Positions 35,160 to 43,547 of a DNA stretch of 64,000 nt are shown piece by piece; within the stretch, counting starts at the first letter, position 1; every line of letters begins with the position of its first letter. The position numbers and the translations under genes are program-made. Below the pieces are notes generated by a model that worked only from the letters and a program-made list of their open reading frames with translations, had not been told where the DNA came from and did not search any database. Origin of the DNA: Pseudomonas viridiflava. Its GTDB lineage: Bacteria > Pseudomonadota > Gammaproteobacteria > Pseudomonadales > Pseudomonadaceae. Location of the stretch: positions 124,001-188,000 of the forward strand of contig NZ_UUIS01000075.1 in NCBI RefSeq assembly GCF_900589395.1, in the 5' to 3' direction.

Positions 35160-36138
35160 GTATGTAAGGGCACAGGATGTGGCGTCGGCGACCACCGCTG
35201 TCGTGGCTACCGCACAAGCCCGGTTTCTGGCAGGCGGCACCAACCTGCTGGACCTGATGAAAGAGGACGTCGAGCAACCCACGCGCCTTGTGGACATTTC
35301 GCAGTTGCCCTTGGCACGGATCCAGCGTAGCCGGGCCGGCCTGTCCCTGGGGGCTTTGGCCAGCAATACCGAAACGGCCAACCATCCGCTGGTGCGCGAG
35401 CAGTACCCGTTGTTGTCACAGGCCATTGTCGCCGGTGCCTCCGGGCAGTTGCGCAACATGGCCACCAATGGTGGAAACCTGTTGCAGCGCACCCGTTGCA
35501 ATTATTTCTACGACACCGCGATGCCGTGCAACAAACGCCACGCCGGCAGCGGCTGTGGGGCCCGCGAGGGGCTTAACAGGATCCATGCGATTCTGGGTTG
35601 GAGCGAGTCGTGCGTGGCCACCTATCCCGGCGACATGGCCAACGCGTTATACGCGCTCGATGCCAACATCCGGGTTCGCAGCGCCAGCGGGCAGGAGCGG
35701 CTGATGCCGATCGGCGATCTTCATCGCCTGCCGGGCGACACCCCGCAACGCGATACCAGCCTTGAGCCGGGCGACCTGATCATGGCCATTGAACTGCCGG
35801 TGTCGGCTGGTGATTTTGCGGCCAATTCGTACTACCTCAAGGTACGCGACCGGGCCTCCTATGCCTTCGCGATGGTCGCGGTTGCCGCAGCCCTGCAGCT
35901 CAAGGGCAGCACTATCGTCAAGGCGCGGATCGTGCTGGGCAGCGTGGCGCACAAGCCTTGGCGCAGCGCCGCAGCCGAGGCGCTGCTGACCGGACAGCCC
36001 GCCAATGAACAGACCTTCCGCCTGGCCGCCCAGGCAGCCCTGCGCGACGCTCGCCCACTCGACCACAACGCCTACAAAGTGGAACTGAGCCAGCGATCGG
36101 TAGTGCGCGCATTGATGCGTGCGGCCCACCTGGCCTGA
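35146..36138 (+). CDS. paoB: Periplasmic aldehyde oxidoreductase, FAD subunit PaoB
   Basis: The ATG at 35146 follows a strong AGGAGGG and gives 330 residues. It has the FAD-binding molybdopterin-dehydrogenase fold with AGGTNLLDLMKED near residue 29 and ATNGGNLLQRTRC. Cysteines at 118, 128, 137 and 156 form the extra [4Fe-4S] site described for PaoB (YagS). It carries no signal of its own and would be exported bound to PaoA. Confidence 0.92.
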   Translation: MRPFEYVRAQDVASATTAVVATAQARFLAGGTNLLDLMKEDVEQPTRLVDISQLPLARIQRSRAGLSLGALASNTETANHPLVREQYPLLSQAIVAGASGQLRNMATNGGNLLQRTRCNYFYDTAMPCNKRHAGSGCGAREGLNRIHAILGWSESCVATYPGDMANALYALDANIRVRSASGQERLMPIGDLHRLPGDTPQRDTSLEPGDLIMAIELPVSAGDFAANSYYLKVRDRASYAFAMVAVAAALQLKGSTIVKARIVLGSVAHKPWRSAAAEALLTGQPANEQTFRLAAQAALRDARPLDHNAYKVELSQRSVVRALMRAAHLA

Positions 36139-36155
36139 CTGCAAGGAGTACCCGC

Positions 36156-38342
36156 ATGGCACGCTATCTAGGTAAGAAAACAACCCGCGTCGACGGCATC
36201 GCCAAGGTAACGGGCAAGGCCAAATACACTGCCGAGTTTCAGGTGCCGCACCTGGCTTATGGCTTTGTGGTCCTCTCCACCGTGACCAAGGGCAGGATTA
36301 CCCGCATCGATACCCGCCAGGCTGAACAGGCCGTCGGAGTGGTGCGGGTGTTCACCCATCTCAATGCTGGTCGTCTGGGCGAGGCGCCCAAGGCTGGCGC
36401 AACGCCGCAATGGTCCTGGCCATTGCAGAGCGATCAGGTATTTTTCAATGGCCAGCCGATTGCCCTGGTGGTGGGCGAAACCTATGAGCAGGCGCGGCAT
36501 GGGGCACGGTTGTTGAGCGTTTCGTACCAGACCGACGCGCACCAGACTGACCTTGAACAGGTCTTGGATCGCGCCGTCGCCGCCCCCGGGAACTTGCCAC
36601 CCCGGGGCAATCCGGCCGCGGCACTGCAACACGCTGCTGTCAAGGTCAGCGCCCAGTACCGGATTCCTGTCGAGCATCACAATCCGATCGAGCCGCACGC
36701 GGCCATCGCTTTCTGGAAGGGCGAGCAGTTGACGGTGTTCGACAAGACCCAGAACGTCTACGGTGTACAAAAGCACCTGGCCGAAGGCCTTGGAGTGCCG
36801 GCCAGCCAGATTCGCGTGATCTCGCCTTTTGTAGGGGGGGCCTTCGGCGCTTCGCTAAAGCCCAATTACTACCCGTCCCTGACCGCCATGGCTGCCCGTG
36901 AACTCAAGCGTCCGGTCAAAGTAGTACTGACCCGGGCTCAGATGTTCACCGCGCACGGCTATAGGCCTCAGACCCTGCAAAAGGTCAGCCTGGGGGCCGA
37001 CCGTGACGGCAAGTTGCAGGCCATCATTCAAGAGGCCTTTCATAACACCTCGTCGTTTGAAGCCTTTTCGGACAACACCACAGGGTTTATCCGCCAGGTG
37101 TATGCCTGTCAAAACCTCGACGCGCCTCTCAAGATCGCCGCCACCGATATGGCCAGCCCCACCTGGATGCGTGCGCCTGGCGCGGTCAGCGGCATGTTTG
37201 CGCTGGAAAGTGCCATGGATGAACTGGCCTACGCCCTCAAAATCGACCCGCTGCAACTGCGTCTGGTCAATTACGCGCAGGTCGACCCTGAAAGCGGCAA
37301 GCCTTTTTCCAGCAAGGCCTTGCGTGAGTGTTACCTGCTGGGGGCCGAGAAATTCGGTTGGAGCAAGCGCATGCCCGAACCGCGCTCGATGCGTGACGGC
37401 AAACTGTTGGTGGGGTGGGGCATGGCCACCAGTGTGTGGGGCGCCTTTCAGCAGCCGGCCAGTGCGAACGTGACCTATCACATCGACGGTACTGCCAGTG
37501 TCTCCAGCGCCACCAGCGACATCGGGCCGGGCACCTACACGGTCATGACCATGATTGCGGCCGAGTTTCTGGGCATTGAACTGGGCCAGGTCAAGTTCGA
37601 ACTGGGCGATACGCGTCAGCCCCAGGCGCCGGCACAGGGCGGCTCGTGGACGACGTCCAGCGTCGGTTCGGCGGTTCGCGGTGGGGCGTTGACCATCACG
37701 GCACGGCTGCTCGAACTGGCCAACCGCGAAATCGCCTCGCCGTTGCAAGGGGTAGAAGCTAGTGAGGTGGAAATGCTCGGGGGACGACTGCAGCTCAAGT
37801 CCGATCCGTCGCGCGCTGTGGACATCGCCCAGGTCATGCGTTGCAACGACATCCGGGAAATCAGCGAGACTTATCACAGCACACCTTCACCGGAGCGGGA
37901 AAAGTATGCCTCGCTGGCTCATGGTGCCCAGTTCGTCGAGGTCAAGGTGGATCCCGAGCTGGGGGTCGTCAAGGTCACGCGAGTGGTCGAGATTAGTGCC
38001 TGCGGTAAGATCCTCAACCCACTGGCCTCGCACAGTCAGGAGATAGGTGGGGTGGTGTGGGGCATCGGCATGGCGCTGGAAGAGGCCACAGAAGTCGATC
38101 ACCGTTATGGACGCATCATCAATGCCAGCCTGCAGCATTACCATGTGCCGGTAAACGCTGACATCCACAGCATCGAAACCCTGTTTGTCGAAGAAGACGA
38201 CACGGTGGTCAACCCGTTGGGCGTCAAGGGCATGGGCGAGCTGGGGATGGTAGGCATTCCGGCCGCCATTGCCAATGCGGTCTGGCACGCCACCGGCCGA
38301 CGTATCCGCGACTTGCCCATCACACCGGAAAAACTGCTGTGA
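36156..38342 (+). CDS. paoC: Periplasmic aldehyde oxidoreductase, molybdenum subunit PaoC
   Basis: The 728-residue xanthine-oxidase-family large subunit starts after AAGGAG. It contains the molybdopterin cytosine dinucleotide contact segments (GGAFGASLKP, RAPGAVSGMFALE, QGGSWTTSSVGSAV) and the catalytic base Glu695 in GVKGMGELG, matching Glu692 of E. coli PaoC. It oxidises aldehydes to carboxylic acids. It lies 17 bases after paoB and 18 bases before the paoD start, forming one operon. Confidence 0.92.
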   Translation: MARYLGKKTTRVDGIAKVTGKAKYTAEFQVPHLAYGFVVLSTVTKGRITRIDTRQAEQAVGVVRVFTHLNAGRLGEAPKAGATPQWSWPLQSDQVFFNGQPIALVVGETYEQARHGARLLSVSYQTDAHQTDLEQVLDRAVAAPGNLPPRGNPAAALQHAAVKVSAQYRIPVEHHNPIEPHAAIAFWKGEQLTVFDKTQNVYGVQKHLAEGLGVPASQIRVISPFVGGAFGASLKPNYYPSLTAMAARELKRPVKVVLTRAQMFTAHGYRPQTLQKVSLGADRDGKLQAIIQEAFHNTSSFEAFSDNTTGFIRQVYACQNLDAPLKIAATDMASPTWMRAPGAVSGMFALESAMDELAYALKIDPLQLRLVNYAQVDPESGKPFSSKALRECYLLGAEKFGWSKRMPEPRSMRDGKLLVGWGMATSVWGAFQQPASANVTYHIDGTASVSSATSDIGPGTYTVMTMIAAEFLGIELGQVKFELGDTRQPQAPAQGGSWTTSSVGSAVRGGALTITARLLELANREIASPLQGVEASEVEMLGGRLQLKSDPSRAVDIAQVMRCNDIREISETYHSTPSPEREKYASLAHGAQFVEVKVDPELGVVKVTRVVEISACGKILNPLASHSQEIGGVVWGIGMALEEATEVDHRYGRIINASLQHYHVPVNADIHSIETLFVEEDDTVVNPLGVKGMGELGMVGIPAAIANAVWHATGRRIRDLPITPEKLL

Positions 38343-38360
38343 ACCGTGCAGGAGGTGGGC

Positions 38361-39389
38361 ATGGACAGCATTGATGTCATGGTCTTGCGCGCGGCACGTG
38401 ACTGGTCACTGACCGGTCACCGGGTGGTGCTGGCCACAGTGGTCAGAACCTGGGGCTCTTCGCCGCGCCCGGTAGGGGCGATGATGGTTTTGCGCGAGGA
38501 CGGTCGGACGATTGGCAGTGTTTCGGGCGGGTGCATCGAAGATGATCTGATTGAGCGTTACACCCACGCATATGGTGGTGCCGGCTTGCCTGATACGCCT
38601 GTGCAGGTGGTACGTTACGGCGTCAGTGCCGACGAAGCACACCGGTTTGGTCTGCCGTGTGGCGGCACCCTGGAGTTGGTACTGGAGTTTTCGCCCGACC
38701 TCGACACGCTGAAGGAGCTGATGACCCGGCTGGAAACCGGCGCCCTGGTGCAACGCACGGTCTGCCTGACCGAAGGCAGCGTGCAGCTCAAGCCCGGAAC
38801 CGTTGCGCAAGCGCCTGGTTTCGATGGGCGGTACCTTGTCAATACACTCGGTCCTGGCTATCGGTTGCTGTTGATCGGCGCCGGTGCCTTGGCGCAATAC
38901 CTCTCGACCATGGCGCAGTTCAACGGCTTTACGGTTACGGTGTGCGATCCTCGCCTGGAATACATGGCGGCCTGGGCCGTCACCGGCGTTCATCTGGACA
39001 CGCAAATGCCCGATGACGCGGTGCGCACCTTCAAACCCGACCCGCGCAGTGCCGTGATTGCCCTGACTCATGATCCCCGGCTGGACGATCTGGCGCTGCT
39101 GGCCGCGCTGCACAGTCCGGCTTTTTACGTCGGCGCCATTGGCTCGCGGCGCAACAACCAGCAGCGCCGTGAGCGGTTGATAACTTACTTTTCTGAAACT
39201 GCAGAGTCGTTGCAGGACTTGCGCGGTCCCATCGGCCTTTATATCGGCAGCAAGACCCCGGCCGAAATCGCAGTGAGTGTCATGGCCGAAGTGCTGGCCA
39301 TCAAGAACGGTGTAACGGTGCCTGCGTCCATGTCAGTGGCCCAGGCCAAGCAACAGCATGAAGCGGCCCGCGCCACTCAGATCCATTAA
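38361..39389 (+). CDS. paoD: XdhC-family molybdenum cofactor chaperone PaoD
   Basis: The ATG at 38361 follows GGAGGTGG and gives 342 residues. It has the N-terminal XdhC/CoxI domain (SSPRPVGAMMVL, GSVSGGCIEDD) and the C-terminal Rossmann-like XdhC_C domain (LIGAGALAQYL through YVGAIGSRRN). PaoD (YagQ) binds MCD and inserts the sulphurated cofactor into PaoC in the cytoplasm before export. Position and family agree. Confidence 0.88.
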   Translation: MDSIDVMVLRAARDWSLTGHRVVLATVVRTWGSSPRPVGAMMVLREDGRTIGSVSGGCIEDDLIERYTHAYGGAGLPDTPVQVVRYGVSADEAHRFGLPCGGTLELVLEFSPDLDTLKELMTRLETGALVQRTVCLTEGSVQLKPGTVAQAPGFDGRYLVNTLGPGYRLLLIGAGALAQYLSTMAQFNGFTVTVCDPRLEYMAAWAVTGVHLDTQMPDDAVRTFKPDPRSAVIALTHDPRLDDLALLAALHSPAFYVGAIGSRRNNQQRRERLITYFSETAESLQDLRGPIGLYIGSKTPAEIAVSVMAEVLAIKNGVTVPASMSVAQAKQQHEAARATQIH

Positions 39390-39412
39390 TGAATCAAGGA
39401 GGTCAAGGGACA

Positions 39413-39826
39413 ATGCGATCAATAAGGGTAATCACAGCAGGTCTTGTATTGAGTGCTCTGGCAACCGGTGCCGATGCTCAGGCGCGCATTTCGATTTTAT
39501 CCGAATGGGGTCAGGTCTCGGCCACGCTCGGCGACAATCAGGCCGCGCAGGCATTGCTCAAGGCGTTGCCGGTCACCGTGGAAATGAGCGATCACTTGCG
39601 CCAGGAAAAGACCGGCAGCCTGTCAGCGCCCTTGCCGCAGGCACCACGCCAGCAAGACTTTGCCAAAGGCACCCTGGGACTGTGGGGGCCTGATCACTTC
39701 GTCATCTACTACCGTAGCGGTCGGGTCCCGCAGCCCGGAATTGTCGTGCTGGGCCAGGTGACTGGCGATGTCTCGATATTCGATCGTCCCGGCACGGTGA
39801 CTGTGCGTATCGAACGGGTCGATTAA
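39413..39826 (+). CDS. Secreted cyclophilin-like fold protein
   Basis: The ATG at 39413, ten bases after AAGGAGG, gives 137 residues. It has a signal peptide (MRSIRVITAGLVLSALATGA, cleaved near DAQA) and one cyclophilin-like domain (ALPVTVEMSDHLRQEK... GLWGPDHFVIYYRSGR). This small family usually lacks the prolyl-isomerase catalytic residues. It follows paoD by 23 bases and so likely shares the transcript, hinting at a periplasmic helper role. The stop overlaps the convergent LysR stop by 4 bases. Confidence 0.75.
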   Translation: MRSIRVITAGLVLSALATGADAQARISILSEWGQVSATLGDNQAAQALLKALPVTVEMSDHLRQEKTGSLSAPLPQAPRQQDFAKGTLGLWGPDHFVIYYRSGRVPQPGIVVLGQVTGDVSIFDRPGTVTVRIERVD

Positions 39827-40728
39827 CCGCTATGGCGCAGCGCGGCAATCAGCAGTGCCATGGCCCCGGACGTCTGCCGCCGGCTTGAGTAGAACAGATG
39901 GTAGCCGGTCCAGTAGGGACTCCAGTCCTGCAGGACATGCACCAGATGCCCGCTGTCGATGTAGGGCAAGGCCAGGTCCTGGGGAACATAGGCAATGCCC
40001 AGGCCGGCCACGGCAGCATCGCGGCAATCGTAGATACTGTTGAACACCATTTGGCCGTCGACCCGCACGTTGACAATGCGCTCGTGCTGCTCGAATTCCC
40101 ACGGCCATAAGCCGCCATAGGTAGGCAGTCGCAGGTTGATGCAGTTGTGTTGCAACAGGTCGTCAGGCTGGTGGGGAACCGGGTGCTCGGCAAAGTAGCG
40201 GCGGGTGGCGACGGCCGCGAAACGCACATCAGGGCTGATGCGCACGGCAATCATGTCCTGCGGCACAGCCTCGCTGAGCCGCACGCCGGCATCGAATTGC
40301 TTGGCGGCGATGTCGGTCAAACCGTTATCGGCACACAGCTCTACCTTGATGCCGGGATACAAAGGCAAGAATGACTTGAGCCTTGGCGCGATCACTGTCC
40401 TGATGGGGTGGTCGGAGGCGGTGATTCTGATCGTGCCTGTCGGGTTGTCGCGCAACTCGGACAAGGCAGCCAGCTCGGCGTCGATTTCGGCAAACTGCGG
40501 CGCCACATGCACCAGCAGCCGCTCGCCCGCCTCGGTGGGTATCACTCGACGCGAGTTGCGGATCAGCAACCGTACCCCCAGCTTCTTTTCCAATCCGCTC
40601 ACGGCATGGCTGACGGCCGTCTGCGACAGTCCAAGATGGGCGGCGGCTCGGGTAAAGCTTCTTTCGCGGGCCACGGCAAAGAACACCTTCAGGCCCGGGA
40701 AGGAATCACGCAGCAGGTTATCGTGCAT
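39823..40728 (-). CDS. LysR-family transcriptional regulator
   Basis: The 301-residue product has an HTH (FTRAAAHLGLSQTAVSHAVSGLEKKLG) and a substrate-binding domain of the GcvA-like type (FDAGVRLSEAVPQDMIAVRI). It is convergent with the pao operon and its gene is similar in type to the LysR at the other end. Its target is not evident; it may regulate the pao genes or a distant set. Confidence 0.85.
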   Translation of the reverse strand: MHDNLLRDSFPGLKVFFAVARERSFTRAAAHLGLSQTAVSHAVSGLEKKLGVRLLIRNSRRVIPTEAGERLLVHVAPQFAEIDAELAALSELRDNPTGTIRITASDHPIRTVIAPRLKSFLPLYPGIKVELCADNGLTDIAAKQFDAGVRLSEAVPQDMIAVRISPDVRFAAVATRRYFAEHPVPHQPDDLLQHNCINLRLPTYGGLWPWEFEQHERIVNVRVDGQMVFNSIYDCRDAAVAGLGIAYVPQDLALPYIDSGHLVHVLQDWSPYWTGYHLFYSSRRQTSGAMALLIAALRHSG

Positions 40729-40840
40729 GCAGGCAACGGCTCAATGGTGGCGGTATCGGTATGCCTATAGTGCCCCGTTTGTGCCCTTGCCGACTATGAC
40801 AATGCCTGATAGGGCCCGGTGTGCGTGTGGCGCCGCAGGC

Positions 40841-41173
40841 TCACTGAAAGGGCTGCAACGCATTGCCACGCGTGCCCTTGAGCTGGCACACGGCGGTGGG
40901 CTTGACCAGCCCGAAGGTGGACACCGCCATCATCCCGCCGGTAGCGCCGCTGGGCACCGAGCAGTTGTAGTCGCCGGCCGCGGTCTTGGCGGTGAAGTAG
41001 GTTTGCGTGGAGTCGCTGCGCACATTGGACACGCGTGAGACCGACTCGCCGGTGTTGGTTTCGGCCAGGGTCTTGAGGTGATCCTCGGTGGGCTTCATAT
41101 TGCTGCACCCGGCAACAGCGATGAACAGGGCGCTCAGCAGGGCAAGACGGGTAGCAGGGGCATGCAGTTTCAT
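40841..41173 (-). CDS. Small outer-membrane-type lipoprotein
   Basis: The 110-residue product follows AAGGAAG. It has a lipoprotein signal with lipobox VAGC at residues 19-22, then SNMKPTEDHLKTLAETNTG. The mature part holds two more cysteines (YNCSVPSGATGGMM and VCQLKGTRG) that could form a disulfide. I do not recognise the family and see no operon partner. Confidence 0.72.
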   Translation of the reverse strand: MKLHAPATRLALLSALFIAVAGCSNMKPTEDHLKTLAETNTGESVSRVSNVRSDSTQTYFTAKTAAGDYNCSVPSGATGGMMAVSTFGLVKPTAVCQLKGTRGNALQPFQ

Positions 41174-41388
41174 CGGACTTCTTCCTTGGGCTATCGGTTT
41201 TTTCGACGCGCAACGAGGCCTCGCATGGGCGATTTGCCGTGCGTGCGCTGCGTTGAGTGGGTGAGAAAAACTATAACGATGCCCCGTGCCCCGGTCATTA
41301 GCACACGTGTACTAGTGGCCAATGCCTATCGGCCAAGGTGATTTCATGACCTTTGCAGGTCTACAACGTAAGAACGGCATGATCCCGC

Positions 41389-41475
41389 AGGAGCGACCAA
41401 CGGTCGCGAAAGCTACAGCACAGGCGCGGCAGGGGGCTGGCCGGGCTGGCTTCTTCGCGACCGTTGGTCGCTCCT
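41389..41475. repeat. REP palindrome, second family (22-bp arms)
   Basis: Perfect 22-bp inverted arms at 41389-41410 and 41454-41475 contain the core GAGCGACCAACGGTCGCGAA. The right arm reaches the stop codon of the sigma-54 activator. It occupies the ~300-bp gap 41174-41473; the rest of the gap shows nothing recognisable. Confidence 0.8.
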
Positions 41476-43270
41476 ACGCGGTTGATGACACCGATGGGTT
41501 CTGAACCCGCCGCTGGTGCTTCTTCAGGCGATAGGCAAATTGCGCCCGGCTCAGGCCCAGCAAGCGGGCGGCGGCGGCCAGGTTGCCGGCACTGTGCTGC
41601 AAGGCCTCGGTGACCAGCCGCGCCTCCAGCCCTTCGATAGAGAAGCCCGGGTCCTGCTGCCCCAACGTTTCCAGTAACGCCGGCGCTGCGGTGGCAGCCG
41701 AGGCGGCCTGGCGCAGGGCGGCGGTCGACAGGCTGCCGTGGCCGTCGACTTCGTAAGGGTCCGATGGCATCGGTTCATTGCGAAACAGGTGCACCAGATC
41801 AATGGGCTGGCCGTCATCGCTGGCAATCAGGCCGCGCTCGATCAGGTTCTGCAGCTCGCGCACGTTGCCCGGAAAGTGGTAGCGCAGCAGTACCTTGAGC
41901 GCCCGCATGGTCAGACCGGCCGGGGTGCGCGCATAGTCTTGGCAAAAGCGCTTGAGAAACGCGTCGATCAGCAACGGAATGTCATCGCGGCGTTCGCGCA
42001 GCGGCGGCAGGGCGATGGGGTAGACATTGAGGCGATAGAACAGGTCTTCGCGAAAAGAGCCATCCGCCACCGCCTGGCGCAGGTCGATATTGGTGGCCGC
42101 CACCACACGCACATCCACCTTGATCTCGCGCACCCCGCCGATGCGTTCGATTTCCCGTTCCTGCAAGGCACGCAGCAACTTGCTTTGCCCCGGCAGGCTC
42201 AGGCAGGTGATTTCGTCGAGAAACAGCGTCCCGCCCTGGGCGCGCTCGAAGCGCCCGGGCCTTGAATGCGTAGCGCCGGTGTAGGCCCCGCGCTCGACCC
42301 CGAACAACTCGGCTTCGATCAGGTTGTCCGGAATCGCCGCACAATTGAGGGCCACGAAGGGGCTGTCACGCCGTCGGCTGAGCTGGTGCAGCTGGCGGGC
42401 AAACATTTCCTTGCCCACCCCGGACTCGCCGCTGATCAGCACGGTGGCCGGGGTCCGGGCGACCCGCTGCAGCGCCTGGCTGGCGGCATTGAAGGCGGCG
42501 CTGGCGCCGATCAGGGTCGGTGGCGCGCTGCCCGTTGCGGCTTTGGCTGGCGGTGTGCCGGGTTGGAGCGCGACGTCGGGGCGGGGCACGGCCTGCGAGG
42601 CATTCAGGTAGCCCAGATCCTGCCCGACATCGCCCCACTGTTCGGCCGTCTTGCCGATGACCCGGCAACAGTCATGGCCCATGCCCCGGCATTGCACCTC
42701 GCGAAAAATCACCATTTGCCCGAACAAGCCGCTGACGAAGCCGATGGCGTAGCCGATTTCGGTCCAGCACACCGGGTCCTGGCCAATGCCATAGGCGGCC
42801 AGGTGCTCATCGGCTTCGCAGGAGTGGTGCCAGAGAAACTCGCCTTCATAGAAGCCTGAATCAGCATCGAACTTGAAGTGCAATGGCTGCACCTTGGCCA
42901 TGCCTTCCAGGGTGTGCAGGTGGGTGCCGGCGCGAAATACGGCGGCGGCATCGGCGTGCGGCCAGCGTTCGCGGATCAGCCGTGCATCACGGGCACCGCA
43001 GCTGTAACCGGTACGGGTGAACAGGCCACGGGCCTGCTCCAGCCCCAGGCGCTCGATGATCTCGCGGCGCAGGGCGCCGAACGAGGAGCTGTGCAACAAC
43101 AGCATGCGCTGGTCGTTGAGCCAGATGCGCCCGTCTTCGGGCGAGAAGAACAGGCAATCGGTCAACTCGGCCGGGGTGGGCGAACTGGTGTCGCTCAATT
43201 GCCGGCTGTCGCCACGCGGGTGGTAATCAACAGGGTCGTGATGGACAGGCGAGTGGTGGGGGTGAGTCAT
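41474..43270 (-). CDS. XylR/DmpR-family (AreR-like) sigma-54-dependent activator
   Basis: The 598-residue product has the XylR_N activator domain (about residues 35-135), a V4R domain with the cysteine pattern CWTEIG...CRGMGHDCC (about 165-215), a AAA+ sigma-54 interaction domain (Walker A GESGVGKE, Walker B GGTLFLDE, sigma-54 loop GAYTGA in place of GAFTGA) and a Fis-type HTH (LAAAARLLGLSRAQFAYRLKK). Family members sense aromatic effectors directly with the N-terminal domain. It is divergent from an aryl-aldehyde dehydrogenase that carries a -24/-12 promoter, so it probably activates that gene set. Confidence 0.9.
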   Translation of the reverse strand: MTHPHHSPVHHDPVDYHPRGDSRQLSDTSSPTPAELTDCLFFSPEDGRIWLNDQRMLLLHSSSFGALRREIIERLGLEQARGLFTRTGYSCGARDARLIRERWPHADAAAVFRAGTHLHTLEGMAKVQPLHFKFDADSGFYEGEFLWHHSCEADEHLAAYGIGQDPVCWTEIGYAIGFVSGLFGQMVIFREVQCRGMGHDCCRVIGKTAEQWGDVGQDLGYLNASQAVPRPDVALQPGTPPAKAATGSAPPTLIGASAAFNAASQALQRVARTPATVLISGESGVGKEMFARQLHQLSRRRDSPFVALNCAAIPDNLIEAELFGVERGAYTGATHSRPGRFERAQGGTLFLDEITCLSLPGQSKLLRALQEREIERIGGVREIKVDVRVVAATNIDLRQAVADGSFREDLFYRLNVYPIALPPLRERRDDIPLLIDAFLKRFCQDYARTPAGLTMRALKVLLRYHFPGNVRELQNLIERGLIASDDGQPIDLVHLFRNEPMPSDPYEVDGHGSLSTAALRQAASAATAAPALLETLGQQDPGFSIEGLEARLVTEALQHSAGNLAAAARLLGLSRAQFAYRLKKHQRRVQNPSVSSTA

Positions 43271-43296
43271 TATTAGGCCCCTGTAGCACGGTTAAC

Positions 43297-43344
43297 CATT
43301 TGAGCAACTGGCGAGATAGTTATTAAACATAACCTTCTCAAATG
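43297..43344. promoter_or_regulatory. Nested dyad, candidate upstream activating sequence
   Basis: CATTTGAG (43297-43304) and CTCAAATG (43337-43344) form a perfect outer inverted repeat. A smaller dyad, GTTAT-N5-ATAAC, lies inside it. It lies about 115-165 bases upstream of the -24/-12 promoter, the usual distance for a sigma-54 activator site. Confidence 0.5.
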
Positions 43345-43460
43345 AACAAGAGGCCGACCACGGTTTTTGCCGGCCACTCGCGGCAAGGGCAGGGCATGCC
43401 CCGCGTAAAGCACTGCGCCAGACGCATCGCGAATTTATCTGGGCTGACCGGCAGCCCGGC

Positions 43461-43475
43461 GGCACAGCCCTTGCT
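43461..43475 (+). promoter_or_regulatory. Sigma-54 (-24/-12) promoter
   Basis: GGCACAGCCCTTGCT has the invariant GG-N10-GC spacing of sigma-54 promoters and matches the consensus closely. It lies about 73 bases before the ATG of the aldehyde dehydrogenase gene. Confidence 0.75.
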
Positions 43476-43547
43476 CAAGGCTTGTTGCGGCGTTTGCACC
43501 GTTCAATGCCGGTGCAGGCGATGACAATGATAAGAACCGGAGTTGCC

